From the NCBI RefSeq assembly GCF_015500095.1, contig NZ_CP062983.1:3410001-3474000 (forward strand): DNA of 64,000 bases, written 5' to 3'. This DNA comes from Phototrophicus methaneseepsis. GTDB taxonomy: Bacteria > Chloroflexota > Anaerolineae > Aggregatilineales > Phototrophicaceae. The notes below the pieces were generated by a model. That model did no database searches and was not told the DNA's origin. It was given only the letters and a program-made list of their open reading frames with translations. Position 1 is the first letter of the stretch. Every line of letters starts with the position of its first letter. This document shows positions 26,492 through 35,659 of the stretch, in pieces. The translations under genes were made by a program, and so were the position numbers.

Positions 26492-27721
26492 TTAGATTAT
26501 GAGGGGCAGGGTGAAGCTAAATGTGGAGCCCTGGCCCTCTTCACTTTTCAGCCAGATGCGCCCGCTGTGTGCTTCTACAATGCCTTTGCAAATCGTAAGC
26601 CCCAGGCCTGTGCCCCGTTCGAGCTTTTCCGTGTTGGGCACGCGGAAGAACTTCTGGAACATATGCTTCTGGTGTTCGCGCGGAATACCATAGCCTGTAT
26701 CCGTCACATCAATCTGGGCGAAGTCCTCTTCGCTATCAAGATCATGAATGGCATGCGCAGCGACGATAATTTGCCCGCCAGGGCGATTGTATTTGGCTGC
26801 ATTGGATAGCAAGTTGATGAGGACTTGTTTGATCTTGCCCCGATCTGCTTCTACAACATAATCATTTGGCTCGATCACCACATCAATTTGTTTATCTGCC
26901 GCATGCTGATGGATGATCTGTACACTCTCTGTCAGGAGCTTGTACAAAGGGAATGCGGCGATTTCCAGTTGAACACGGCCTGATTCCAGCCGGGCAACAT
27001 TTAGGAAATCATCTGTCAGCCCGATGAGGCGGTCTGTTTCAAAGCGCATGGTCTCGACGATGTCGTCATGCTTCTCTTCGGGTAAATCTGGGCGTAGCAA
27101 GAGCGTTGTACTGGCTTTGAGCGCCACAAGCGGGTTACGCAGTTCATGCACGAGTTCTGCGATGAAATCACTTTGCTGGAATAAGCGTGCATTTTCAATG
27201 GCGACGGCTGCCTGGGATGCAAGTGTGCGTAGCATGCTGATGTCATCATCAGTAAAGCGCTGGTTATCCTCTTTGTTGACGGCCTGTACCACGCCAAGGA
27301 TGCGTTGGGGCGTTTTCATCGGTACGCCGAGTAAGTTACGTGTATGGAAGCTGAGCCTATCGTCAACACCCTGATAATGATTGGGGTCAGCAGAGGCATT
27401 CTCTATGACGCGCGGTTCTCCATGGGTGAAGATCCAGCCAGCAATACTACCTTCTAGCGGGATGCTCATCTCGTCCATTTCGTGTGGTTTGATATTGCTG
27501 GACATTGCAAAGCGGAGTTTGCCTGTTGAATCGTCCATCAGGATGATGGCGGCGGCTTCTGTATGAATCAACTCATTGGCGGCAACGACGATTTTACGCA
27601 GGAGGGTTTGTAAATCGTATGTGGTGCCGAGCTGCTGGCTGATGTCGATGATGCGCCGATAATTTTCCAGCACATCCTTATCGGATTGCGTGGCCGGACG
27701 ATTGGCAGTCTCTTGCGTCAC
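26492..27721 (-). CDS. GAF-domain sensor histidine kinase
   Basis: A 409-aa soluble kinase. Residues about 30-190 form a GAF domain (IDISQQLGTTYDLQTLLRKI to LRTLASQAAVAIENARLF). The H-box is ELVHELRNPLVALKAS, followed by N-box LINLLSNAAKYNRPGG, G1 DTGYGIPREHQ and G2 GTGLGLTICKGIV. There are no transmembrane segments, so it senses an internal signal. The start is GTG at 27721, 3 bp after the sirtuin stop with GGAG 9 nt upstream, so the two are cotranscribed. No response regulator is adjacent except the CpaE-like receiver protein upstream. Confidence 0.9.
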   Translation of the reverse strand: MTQETANRPATQSDKDVLENYRRIIDISQQLGTTYDLQTLLRKIVVAANELIHTEAAAIILMDDSTGKLRFAMSSNIKPHEMDEMSIPLEGSIAGWIFTHGEPRVIENASADPNHYQGVDDRLSFHTRNLLGVPMKTPQRILGVVQAVNKEDNQRFTDDDISMLRTLASQAAVAIENARLFQQSDFIAELVHELRNPLVALKASTTLLLRPDLPEEKHDDIVETMRFETDRLIGLTDDFLNVARLESGRVQLEIAAFPLYKLLTESVQIIHQHAADKQIDVVIEPNDYVVEADRGKIKQVLINLLSNAAKYNRPGGQIIVAAHAIHDLDSEEDFAQIDVTDTGYGIPREHQKHMFQKFFRVPNTEKLERGTGLGLTICKGIVEAHSGRIWLKSEEGQGSTFSFTLPLII

Positions 27722-27724
27722 AGG

Positions 27725-28498
27725 TTAATTCTCCACCTGTTCTACGATGGCGGGCAGCACTTCGGCGACATCCCCGCGGATGAGGACATCTGCAATACGG
27801 TCGAAATCGGTTTTGTGTAAGTTTATCATGACGACTTTAGCACCGCTTCTTTTTGCTAACAATGGCAAATCGCTTGCTGGTGCAACTTCTAGCGAAGACC
27901 CAATGATGAGCAGCAGGTCACACCGCCGGATGGCATTCTTCGCATGTTGTAGTGCTTCATAAGGCAACTGCTCGCCGAACAGGATTACATTTGGCTTGAG
28001 CACGCCCTGACGATGACAATCACAGCGTGGTAGGTCGCCTGTTTTAATAAAGCGATCCATTATTTCTTTGCCAGGATAAACCTTATAGCATTCTACACAC
28101 GTGGCTTCTCGCAAGTGACCATGCAGCTCATAAATTCGGCTGTTCCCGGCTTCGCTGTGCAGCATATCGATATTTTGTGTGATGATGCTATCCAGCTTAC
28201 CTAATGCTTCCAGGTGCCATAGGGCAAAGTGGGCTGCGTTCGGTTTTGCGTTGCGCATGAGTTTTGCTAGAGGGCGCATCCACCGATAGAACGCCTGTGG
28301 ATCCCGCCGGAAGCCGAAAATGGATGCAACCGTCATTGGATCTTCATTTTCCCAGATGCCTGATTCCGGGCTCCGGAAATCCGGGATGCCAGATGGCGTG
28401 CTGATACCTGCGCCTGTAAACGCAACAATACGCGATGCATGATTGAATAATTTGGCTGCCTCCTCAATTTCAGGGGCAGCAGAAGATCGTGCATACAT
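27725..28498 (-). CDS. cobB: NAD-dependent protein deacylase, Sir2 family
   Basis: A 257-aa sirtuin that removes acyl groups from lysines using NAD. Motifs are FTGAGISTPSGIPDFRSP (NAD pocket), ITQNIDMLHSEAG, the catalytic His in YELHGHLREATC, and a zinc site CVEC with a CDCH pair. IIGSSLEVAPASDLP closes the Rossmann fold. It lies between the CpaE-like protein gene and the GAF kinase, all in one direction. Whether it prefers acetyl or longer acyl groups is not clear. Confidence 0.92.
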   Translation of the reverse strand: MYARSSAAPEIEEAAKLFNHASRIVAFTGAGISTPSGIPDFRSPESGIWENEDPMTVASIFGFRRDPQAFYRWMRPLAKLMRNAKPNAAHFALWHLEALGKLDSIITQNIDMLHSEAGNSRIYELHGHLREATCVECYKVYPGKEIMDRFIKTGDLPRCDCHRQGVLKPNVILFGEQLPYEALQHAKNAIRRCDLLLIIGSSLEVAPASDLPLLAKRSGAKVVMINLHKTDFDRIADVLIRGDVAEVLPAIVEQVEN

Positions 28499-28557
28499 GA
28501 AGAAACACTATTTCAACAAGTTGTCATATGTGCGCCATACTGTAGCATTCGCAGAGA

Positions 28558-29712
28558 TTACATGGTAGGACGAATTCTTGTTTTGATTTCTTCCGCCAGC
28601 TTGGTGTATTGTCCACCGATAACAGAACCCGGTTGCAACATAACGGCGGGCGTCTGGTTTTCAATAGCCTGGAAGGATAACTCCGGTGCTGCTGAAATGA
28701 TCGCGCGCACTTCCCGGCCTAATTGGCTCTCAATTTCATGCCAGGGCGTTTGTATGCTGGATTGGCTGCGGTTCAGCACGGCGATGCTGATGCGCTCTCT
28801 ATCTGCATGGCTTTCGATATGCTTGAGTAATTCCTGCGCCATTGTGATGGTGATGGGATTTGGCTCTACGATCACGATAATTTCGTCTAACTCGCTTAGC
28901 AGGGCGGATGTCGTAGGGGTAATGCCTGGGCCCAGATCGACCACGACAGGTTTAGCAACTTCTCGTATGGCTTTAAGAATAGCAACAGCGACCTCAGGCG
29001 GTTGTTTGATTTCCATCTCCTGGATGCGGCATGATGACAATAACAAGCGCAAGCCGCTCTGATGGGTAACCATTTCGCTGGTTACAGCGGCTCCGTTGAT
29101 CTCTGTGATGGGGCGCCCAAACATGCGTGCCATCCCCTGGGAACGTGTTAATCCCAGATTCAAGCCGAGTGTGCCACTGCCAAGGCGATAATCAGTTGCA
29201 AAACAATGTTCGCCAGTTTGTTGCAGGGCTGCTGCAATATTGAGCGTGACTGTCGTTGTGCCCACGCCACCTTTAGCGCCAATGACACCAACTGCCTCAC
29301 CACGCTGGTTGCTGGCTGTACCACTGTGATCGCCACCGGCAGTATGACGCGCTAAGATCGCCTTAACGCGAGAAGCCAATTCAGCAGGATGTGTTGGCTT
29401 CGTGAGATAATCATCAGCACCGGCTTCAAACCCTTTGACTTTGTCGTCAATGAGCGTTTTCGCCGTGAACATGATGATCGGAATATCAGCCGTCGTTGAA
29501 TTGCTGCGCAAACGACGGCAAACTTCAAGGCCGCTCATATCAGGCATCATGATATCCAGGATGATGAGTTGAGGGCGTTCGGCTTCTGCTTTAGCAATGG
29601 CAGGTTTACCAGCATTGGCAGCAAGAACTTCATAGCCCTGACGCTGCAGCATCAGGCCAATCAGCTTCAGGCTATCAATATCATCATCGACAATCAGGAT
29701 TTTTTCGGCCAT
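28558..29712 (-). CDS. CpaE-like fusion: response-regulator receiver plus ParA/MinD-type ATPase
   Basis: A 384-aa protein. Residues 1-120 are a receiver domain with acidic pocket VDDDIDS, phospho-acceptor Asp in LIILDIMMPDMSG, Thr in MFTAK and Lys in TKPTHP, so it can be phosphorylated (the receiver of classic CpaE often cannot). Residues about 140-375 form a P-loop ATPase with deviant Walker A GAKGGVGTTTVTLN. Such proteins position pili or secretion systems, but no tad/cpa genes are in the window. It shares a direction with the sirtuin and kinase genes (59-bp gap). Confidence 0.85.
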   Translation of the reverse strand: MAEKILIVDDDIDSLKLIGLMLQRQGYEVLAANAGKPAIAKAEAERPQLIILDIMMPDMSGLEVCRRLRSNSTTADIPIIMFTAKTLIDDKVKGFEAGADDYLTKPTHPAELASRVKAILARHTAGGDHSGTASNQRGEAVGVIGAKGGVGTTTVTLNIAAALQQTGEHCFATDYRLGSGTLGLNLGLTRSQGMARMFGRPITEINGAAVTSEMVTHQSGLRLLLSSCRIQEMEIKQPPEVAVAILKAIREVAKPVVVDLGPGITPTTSALLSELDEIIVIVEPNPITITMAQELLKHIESHADRERISIAVLNRSQSSIQTPWHEIESQLGREVRAIISAAPELSFQAIENQTPAVMLQPGSVIGGQYTKLAEEIKTRIRPTM

Positions 29713-29960
29713 GGGTCGCCTTCATACCTAAGAGAAATGTTTAAAATAACTGCATTAATTGTCGCAGAGCGCATGTTCTTAATGCATAAAAAGTATATTA
29801 TGACAAACAGCAAGTGACAAGTAATGAGACTTAAGGTTTGTTGCGTTCAGCTTGCTCGCATATGGTGCGATAGCTATAATGACAAAGATTGTTCGCTTTA
29901 TGCCTTCGCTGCGATCATATCATCTTTACATAAATGTCCTTAAAACAGGTCAGGCCCACG

Positions 29961-31154
29961 ATGATGCAATCACCTCAACAGGTTTGGAACCAGGAACTGC
30001 GTGATTTGCTGCTGGCTCTTGTTCAGTGCCAGACAACGGAAGATGGGATCCAAAAGCTGCTGCGTCATATTATGATGTCGGATGAGGTTGTGGCGGTGTT
30101 CTGGCGCTGGATGGGGGATCGAACTGAAGTTCTTGCACAAGGTCTGCCTGTTGAACAGGTGCCACTCAGTCCCGCATTAAATGTGCAGCGAGGGGCCATC
30201 ATCTCTGGCGATGTGCCCACATCTCTGCAAGTTATCGCCCCTGAGTGGGCGCTGATCCCACTGGATTTTGACGAAAAAGTGCAGGCTGTTGTGGGGGTAT
30301 TCTTTGCAGAACAAGCCGCGGAAGATCGAAAAGAATATCTTGATACATGTGCCTACGCAGGAGAAATCTTGCTGAGCCATTTACAACATGTGATTCATTA
30401 TGAGCAGTTGATTCAAAATCAAAGCCAGTTTGTGCGTGTCGTCACCCATGATCTACGAACCCCATTAACGTCAATGCTTGGTTTTACGAGTATGCTGGAA
30501 TCGCCCCAGGTCGGTGAGCTTAATGAGCGGCAGGCCTATTACGTAACGAAGATTTTGTCTGGTATCAACCAGATTACGAAATTGGTTGAAAACATCCAGG
30601 ATGCTGGGCGGTATGACCCTGAAACAGGTTTTTATGAACTGGATCGCACTTTTACGGACGTAATGGAACTGGTGGACCGTACGGTGTCCAGCTATCTGGT
30701 CCCTGCAGAGAAGCAGAATATCAAACTTCAGGCAGCCTGTGCGGATAATTTGCCGATCATGAATGTAGATGTTGGGATGCTTGATCGTGCTTTGACGAAT
30801 CTTGTCGATAATGCCATCAAGTATGTGCCTGATGGTGGCACCGTGACTGTTGGTGCAGATGTGCGAGATCAGCATGTTGTCATCTGGGTGCAGGATAATG
30901 GCTATGGCATCAGCGAAGAGAACCTTACTAAATTGTTCCAGCGCCACTTTCGCATTCGTCGGCGCGAGCATAAACGGGTTAAAGGCAGCGGATTAGGTTT
31001 GTTCATTGTGCGCAGTGTCGCGATACGGCATGGTGGCGACGCCTGGGTAGAAAGTATTGAAGGCGAAGGCAGTACATTTTACTTCAAAATTCCGCTTAAG
31101 GGCGAAAATCTCCTTAGTTATGAGGGAACGCTCCCGGTTGATGTCGAGCAGTAA
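29961..31154 (+). CDS. Sensor histidine kinase with divergent GAF-like input domain
   Basis: A 397-aa soluble kinase. Residues about 20-140 are a GAF-like region of low similarity. The H-box is VVTHDLRTPLTSMLGF, N-box LVDNAIKYVPDGG, G1 DNGYGISEENL, G2 KGSGLGLFIVRSV. The start MMQSPQQVWNQ is favoured by AGG-rich sequence 7-10 nt upstream; ATG at 29934 would add nine residues. It is divergent from the CpaE-like gene, whose receiver domain could be a partner. mutL follows after 100 bp. Confidence 0.87.
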   Translation: MMQSPQQVWNQELRDLLLALVQCQTTEDGIQKLLRHIMMSDEVVAVFWRWMGDRTEVLAQGLPVEQVPLSPALNVQRGAIISGDVPTSLQVIAPEWALIPLDFDEKVQAVVGVFFAEQAAEDRKEYLDTCAYAGEILLSHLQHVIHYEQLIQNQSQFVRVVTHDLRTPLTSMLGFTSMLESPQVGELNERQAYYVTKILSGINQITKLVENIQDAGRYDPETGFYELDRTFTDVMELVDRTVSSYLVPAEKQNIKLQAACADNLPIMNVDVGMLDRALTNLVDNAIKYVPDGGTVTVGADVRDQHVVIWVQDNGYGISEENLTKLFQRHFRIRRREHKRVKGSGLGLFIVRSVAIRHGGDAWVESIEGEGSTFYFKIPLKGENLLSYEGTLPVDVEQ

Positions 31155-31254
31155 CCGAAAATTTCATAGGCGTGTTGAGTGAGATTGATTGATGGTGGGG
31201 CGCTTCGTACGGGTGCGAGGCGTATTTTGATTTGAAGATAATGGTGAGTCTTTT

Positions 31255-33015
31255 ATGGCGATATTGATACTTGATGAACAGGTCATCTCCCAGATTGCCG
31301 CTGGCGAAGTCGTGGAGCGGCCTGCATCTGTCGTTAAGGAGTTGGTTGAGAATGCCCTGGATGCAGGTGCGACCTTCGTCCAGATTGAAGTGGGCGCTGG
31401 TGGTCAGCGCTTCATCCGTGTGAGCGATGACGGTATTGGCATCCCGGCGGATGAAGTGAAAATCGCTGTGATGCGTCATGCAACAAGCAAACTCCGCACT
31501 GCGGATGACCTGTCGCGTATTGAGACGTTGGGCTTTCGCGGTGAAGCGTTATCCAGCATTGCGGCTGTAAGCCGGTTACTCATCACAACGCGCCACCGTG
31601 ACGAAACGATGGGTATGCGGATTCGGCTGGAGGGTGGCCAGGTCCTCGAAGCCAGTGCAGTTGGTGCGCCTGCCGGTACGGTCGTCACAGTCGAGAATCT
31701 GTTTTTTAATATGCCTGCTCGTAAGAAATTTCTTAAATCGGAAAATACGGAAAAGCGGCTTATTAACCAGATCGTGATGAACTACGCGATGGCTTACCCG
31801 CATGTTCGTTTTGTCCTGGTACACGATGGACGGGAGATTTTTCGCTCGCCAGGGAGTGGTCAGCTTGCGGATGTGGTCGTAAAAGTATTTGGCCTGTCTC
31901 AGTTCAAACAGATGGTCGAGGTTGATGGCGAGGAGATCATACGTGGGCGGGGTGGCCGTATTGTGGTGCGTGGTTTCGTCTCTGAGCCGGATCTCAATCG
32001 CAAAGATCGCTCACGCGTGATCTTGTTCGTCAATGGCCGTGCTGTGCAGGATAATAGCCTTGCCTATGCGGTTACACAAGCTTATCACACACTGCTCCCA
32101 AAGGGCCGCTATCCTCATGCTGTATTGGTTATTTCAGTGCCGCCGGATTTTGTCGACGTTAATGTGCACCCCACCAAGGCGGAAATTCGTTTTGAAGATG
32201 CGAATATTGCTTTTTCCGCTGTGCAGCGAGCTGTACGCGAAGTCATCCTTGGTTATGCTCGGCCCGCGATGACGCCCAGACGTGAGCCGCGATGGGGTGG
32301 CCCCGTTGATGAGGGACGCTATGCTCAGATGGACTTCGATTTTGACGCCTATGAAGCTGAGGAAGCGACGCCAAGCGACTATGAAGACGGTCCTGTGCGA
32401 TCACGGTCCCAGCAGCCAAATTTGGTCGATGATGAAGAAATGTCCCAGCGACCGCGAACACTGCCATTGCTGCGCGTTATCGGGCAGATCGGCGCTGCTT
32501 ACATCGTAACAGAGGGGCCAGCAGGGATGTATTTAATTGATCAACATGGGGCTCATCAGCGCATTTTATATGAGCTGCTCAAACAACATATTGCGGATAA
32601 TGGCACGCTTGAAGCCTTTGAAGTCGATACAGTGACGATTGATGTCTCTATTGCTGAAAACCGCGCGGTCGAGGCGAATCAGTCGCTGTTAACCCAACTT
32701 GGCTTTATCGTTGAGCCATTCGGCGTCAATGTTTATGCCGTGCGCGCCGTGCCTGAAATTCTGACTGAAGGCGATGTGGTCACGGCTGTCAGTCATATAT
32801 TCAGTGTTTTACAGCAGACAGACCTTGATACGCTGTTGATGCATCTGGCCGATGTCGCCGCTATAAAGCGTGGCGCTATCCTGACGACAGACCAGATGCA
32901 ATCGCTTGTGAGGGATTTAGAGCGCTGTCCTTCGCCCAAAACAGATCCCTTCGGCAATACGACAATTCTGTACTTGAGTGCGGATCAGCTTGCTCGTGAA
33001 TTTGGCCGCTCGTAG
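31255..33015 (+). CDS. mutL: DNA mismatch repair protein MutL with eroded endonuclease motifs
   Basis: A 586-aa protein. The GHKL ATPase N-half is complete: IAAGEVVERPASVVKELVEN with the catalytic Glu, DALDAGAT-type Mg site, SDDGIGIP, and GFRGEALSSIAAVS. Residues about 340-400 are an acidic linker. In the C-terminal dimerisation domain the endonuclease metal motif DQHA-x2-E-x4-E reads DQHGAHQRILYE (Glu to Gln), and the CPHGRPT motif reads DPFGNTT. The nicking activity usual in bacteria without MutH is therefore doubtful. No mutS lies nearby. Confidence 0.93.
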   Translation: MAILILDEQVISQIAAGEVVERPASVVKELVENALDAGATFVQIEVGAGGQRFIRVSDDGIGIPADEVKIAVMRHATSKLRTADDLSRIETLGFRGEALSSIAAVSRLLITTRHRDETMGMRIRLEGGQVLEASAVGAPAGTVVTVENLFFNMPARKKFLKSENTEKRLINQIVMNYAMAYPHVRFVLVHDGREIFRSPGSGQLADVVVKVFGLSQFKQMVEVDGEEIIRGRGGRIVVRGFVSEPDLNRKDRSRVILFVNGRAVQDNSLAYAVTQAYHTLLPKGRYPHAVLVISVPPDFVDVNVHPTKAEIRFEDANIAFSAVQRAVREVILGYARPAMTPRREPRWGGPVDEGRYAQMDFDFDAYEAEEATPSDYEDGPVRSRSQQPNLVDDEEMSQRPRTLPLLRVIGQIGAAYIVTEGPAGMYLIDQHGAHQRILYELLKQHIADNGTLEAFEVDTVTIDVSIAENRAVEANQSLLTQLGFIVEPFGVNVYAVRAVPEILTEGDVVTAVSHIFSVLQQTDLDTLLMHLADVAAIKRGAILTTDQMQSLVRDLERCPSPKTDPFGNTTILYLSADQLAREFGRS

Positions 33016-33018
33016 TTG

Positions 33019-34170
33019 CTAGCGGCTTTGCCAATAGAATGTATGCCATTCCCCTGTACCGCCGACGTATTCCACAGTATTTGCATCTGAGCCGGGGTTT
33101 TCCTTTACGACGGTGACACGCCAGTTTATAGTATGTGTCTGTCCATCGTTGGGGATCAGGGTTTCATCTAGCGTGATATCATAAGAACGCGTTGTACGGT
33201 TCCAGGGCTCACCATTGGTGGTACGGTCTACGACTTCCACAAGATAGGTTTCATCTGCTGCTAGAATGCCCGCTGTAACCCACGTTAGCCGGACCCTGCC
33301 AGCAGAGAGGGTGACGCCTTCCGCCGGGGAGATAATACGCGGTGGCGCAAATGTTGGTGTTGGTGTTGCCGTTTCATTGCCAGATGGCGTCTGTGTTGGG
33401 GCAGGTGTTGCCGTTGGCAGAGGCGCATAAACACATTCCCCTTGCTGCAACAGCGGTCCACAACCTGGCCCGCCACTTGGCACGTTAAATTGGCAGCCAG
33501 ACCAATTCAACTGTCGATTATGCATGCTCAAGACTTCTAGTGTTGTATTGTACATTTCAGCAATACCGACGAGCGTATCATCTTCTTGGATGACGTGACA
33601 TTCGAAGTTCGTGTTCGAAGCAACGACGATCCCACCTTCAACCGTAAAGCCAGAACCTACCGCTGTCTGGGTTAGTTCTATCCCTTCTGGAATAGGCGTT
33701 GCAGTCGGTTGGGGGATCAAAATCGTCTGGTTGACGGGTAGGACATCAATATTTGTAATATTGTCGTTGATTCGTAGGATTTCATCGGCAGGCCCAAGGT
33801 CGAAGTAGCCATACTGCTGCAGAATGTAAAGTAGGGTTTCGCCATCCTGGACGACGTGCTCAAAGGGACCAGGTGTTGGGCTCGGCTCAATGACCAGGGT
33901 AGGTGCGCTGGAAGTCGATTCTTGAATGGGCGAGGCAATCACAACTGGGATAATATTATTTTCCTCCGTCACTATGGGCGAAGGCGTTAAGGAAGGCGTT
34001 TGCGCCAGGGTCGGCGTTTCGCTGATGAGGACCTCTACCGTTGGCGTTCCCATGATTTCTGGCGCAGTTAAATTACATGCAGCAAGCAGCATCGCGAAGA
34101 GCGGTATCGAAAGGATGATACTCACACGTGGCAGACGGCTGCGAATGTTGTTTTTGATTGATTTTGTCAC
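33019..34170 (-). CDS. LysM lipoprotein with C-terminal Ig/Fn3-like domain
   Basis: A 383-aa protein with lipobox FAMLLAAC, so it is a predicted membrane-anchored lipoprotein cut before Cys32. A Thr/Pro/Ser linker is followed by two LysM-like modules, HVVQDGETLLYILQQYGYF and HVIQEDDTLVGIAEMYN, the second with an inserted CGPLLQQGECVY Cys pair. The last 100 residues form a beta domain (IISPAEGVTLSAGRVRLTW). It is 6 bp downstream of a paralogue with the same plan, so they form an operon. A cell-wall-binding role is inferred. Confidence 0.82.
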   Translation of the reverse strand: MTKSIKNNIRSRLPRVSIILSIPLFAMLLAACNLTAPEIMGTPTVEVLISETPTLAQTPSLTPSPIVTEENNIIPVVIASPIQESTSSAPTLVIEPSPTPGPFEHVVQDGETLLYILQQYGYFDLGPADEILRINDNITNIDVLPVNQTILIPQPTATPIPEGIELTQTAVGSGFTVEGGIVVASNTNFECHVIQEDDTLVGIAEMYNTTLEVLSMHNRQLNWSGCQFNVPSGGPGCGPLLQQGECVYAPLPTATPAPTQTPSGNETATPTPTFAPPRIISPAEGVTLSAGRVRLTWVTAGILAADETYLVEVVDRTTNGEPWNRTTRSYDITLDETLIPNDGQTHTINWRVTVVKENPGSDANTVEYVGGTGEWHTFYWQSR

Positions 34171-34176
34171 GGCTTT

Positions 34177-35544
34177 TTACTCCGTTTCGGGGGTTGCTGT
34201 CTCGACGTTACCCATCCAGGTAAACGTCCTGGGATCTGTCGGCAGTTGCATCTGGTCAGGGTGATCCTGGGGCACAATACCGACGATCCAGGTGTAATTA
34301 TGGCGTTGTGCGATATGACCTTGCCAATCACTGGGAATGGTAAAGCTAATATCGGTCGTGAGTGCTGCATAGACGATGCCGCTGGTCTCGTCGGTTACTT
34401 CTACGCGATAGGCATCGCCAGCGCCGAGAGAAGCTGTTGGCACCCAACGTAAAGTGACAATTTCATCTGCTTCGAACACGGCTCTATCTGCTGGGCTGGC
34501 TGCATTTGGCACGTTAAACGTTGCTGTTGGCGTTGGCGTCGCTGTTGAATTCGGGTCTGGCGTTGGGGATAACGTCGGTGTTGGGGTTGGCGCAGGGACA
34601 CGAATGAGCTGGCCTTGGCTCAGCAAAACCAGGCAGTCTGGGCCGCCAAAGCGCACACCAAACTCACAACGTGCGAAGTCAATTTGTGGATTAAGTTCGG
34701 ATAGAATTTTGACGTCGGCGTCGTAGTTCACTGCGATGGAGACGATATTTTCGCCTGAAGTGATTGTATGCCACATCACACCGGGCGGTAACGTTGCTGT
34801 GGCGGTGGGTGCGAATGGGTCGTCCGGTAGTTCAATACCTAATGCAGCGAGCTCTGCACTGGCGTCATCAGCCTGGCTGATTTCTGTGCCATCTGCCGAT
34901 AGGGACGTTGAAGTCGCTGTCGGTGTTGCATTCGGGTCATCTGTTGGGGTCGGCCAGGGTATAAAGATATCTTGCCCAGCCTGGATGCTGTTCGCATCAC
35001 TTAATCCGTTCATTTCCAGGATGAGGGGAATTACATCTTGATCACGATGTCCGCATTGGATAGCCGCCTGGATTAAGGAACTGCCAGCGACAATTTGTTG
35101 ACGGCAAGGCTCTGGGGTCGGTGTGATGCTCGGTGTGAAAGTCTCGGTTGGTGTCTGGCTTGCTGTGGCGGTGGGTGGCCCTTGTGTGACAGTCGCCAGG
35201 GCCATAGGCACGAGCGTATCTGTTGGTAGCTGCTCCGGGGCGACTAATGGTTCATTATCCGGCCCTGGTTGCTGGATAATCATAAATGCGACCAGACCAA
35301 ACACGATCATTACAGCCGCCATCATGGTAATGACGAGATAGGTTTGTGCAGGACGTTTTAAGCTATCTTCGAGCAGGTCTGTTTCCCCATAACGAAAGTC
35401 ATAATGCATGGGGCCGACCTGGGATTTATCTGCCCGTGTTACTGGCTCAATATCATCCAGCGAAGACCCACAGGTTGTACAAACCTGGGCATTAGGATGA
35501 TTTGGCGTTTCGCAAATTGGGCAAATTTTGTACGACGCTGCCAC
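34177..35544 (-). CDS. Zinc-ribbon membrane protein with external LysM modules
   Basis: A 455-aa protein. The N-terminus has a zinc ribbon, CPICETPNHPNAQVCTTC, facing the cytoplasm, then one transmembrane helix (LVITMMAAVMIVFGLVAFMI). Outside are a CRQQIVAGSSLIQAAIQCGH LysM-like module, a second HTITSGENIVSIAVNYDADV module, Thr/Pro-rich linkers and a C-terminal beta domain ending VPQDHPDQMQLP. It is a paralogue of the downstream lipoprotein: same module order, same SPAxxxxF beta-domain opening, different anchor. Confidence 0.8.
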   Translation of the reverse strand: MAASYKICPICETPNHPNAQVCTTCGSSLDDIEPVTRADKSQVGPMHYDFRYGETDLLEDSLKRPAQTYLVITMMAAVMIVFGLVAFMIIQQPGPDNEPLVAPEQLPTDTLVPMALATVTQGPPTATASQTPTETFTPSITPTPEPCRQQIVAGSSLIQAAIQCGHRDQDVIPLILEMNGLSDANSIQAGQDIFIPWPTPTDDPNATPTATSTSLSADGTEISQADDASAELAALGIELPDDPFAPTATATLPPGVMWHTITSGENIVSIAVNYDADVKILSELNPQIDFARCEFGVRFGGPDCLVLLSQGQLIRVPAPTPTPTLSPTPDPNSTATPTPTATFNVPNAASPADRAVFEADEIVTLRWVPTASLGAGDAYRVEVTDETSGIVYAALTTDISFTIPSDWQGHIAQRHNYTWIVGIVPQDHPDQMQLPTDPRTFTWMGNVETATPETE

Positions 35545-35659
35545 GAGTACCTCTTAATCTGGTTTTTGCGGGCCTCATTATACGAGACACTCCCTATGCC
35601 GACGAGGCCCTAACAAAGAGCGCAGGGTAAGCGTGTGGATAAAGTGACCTGTGGATGCG

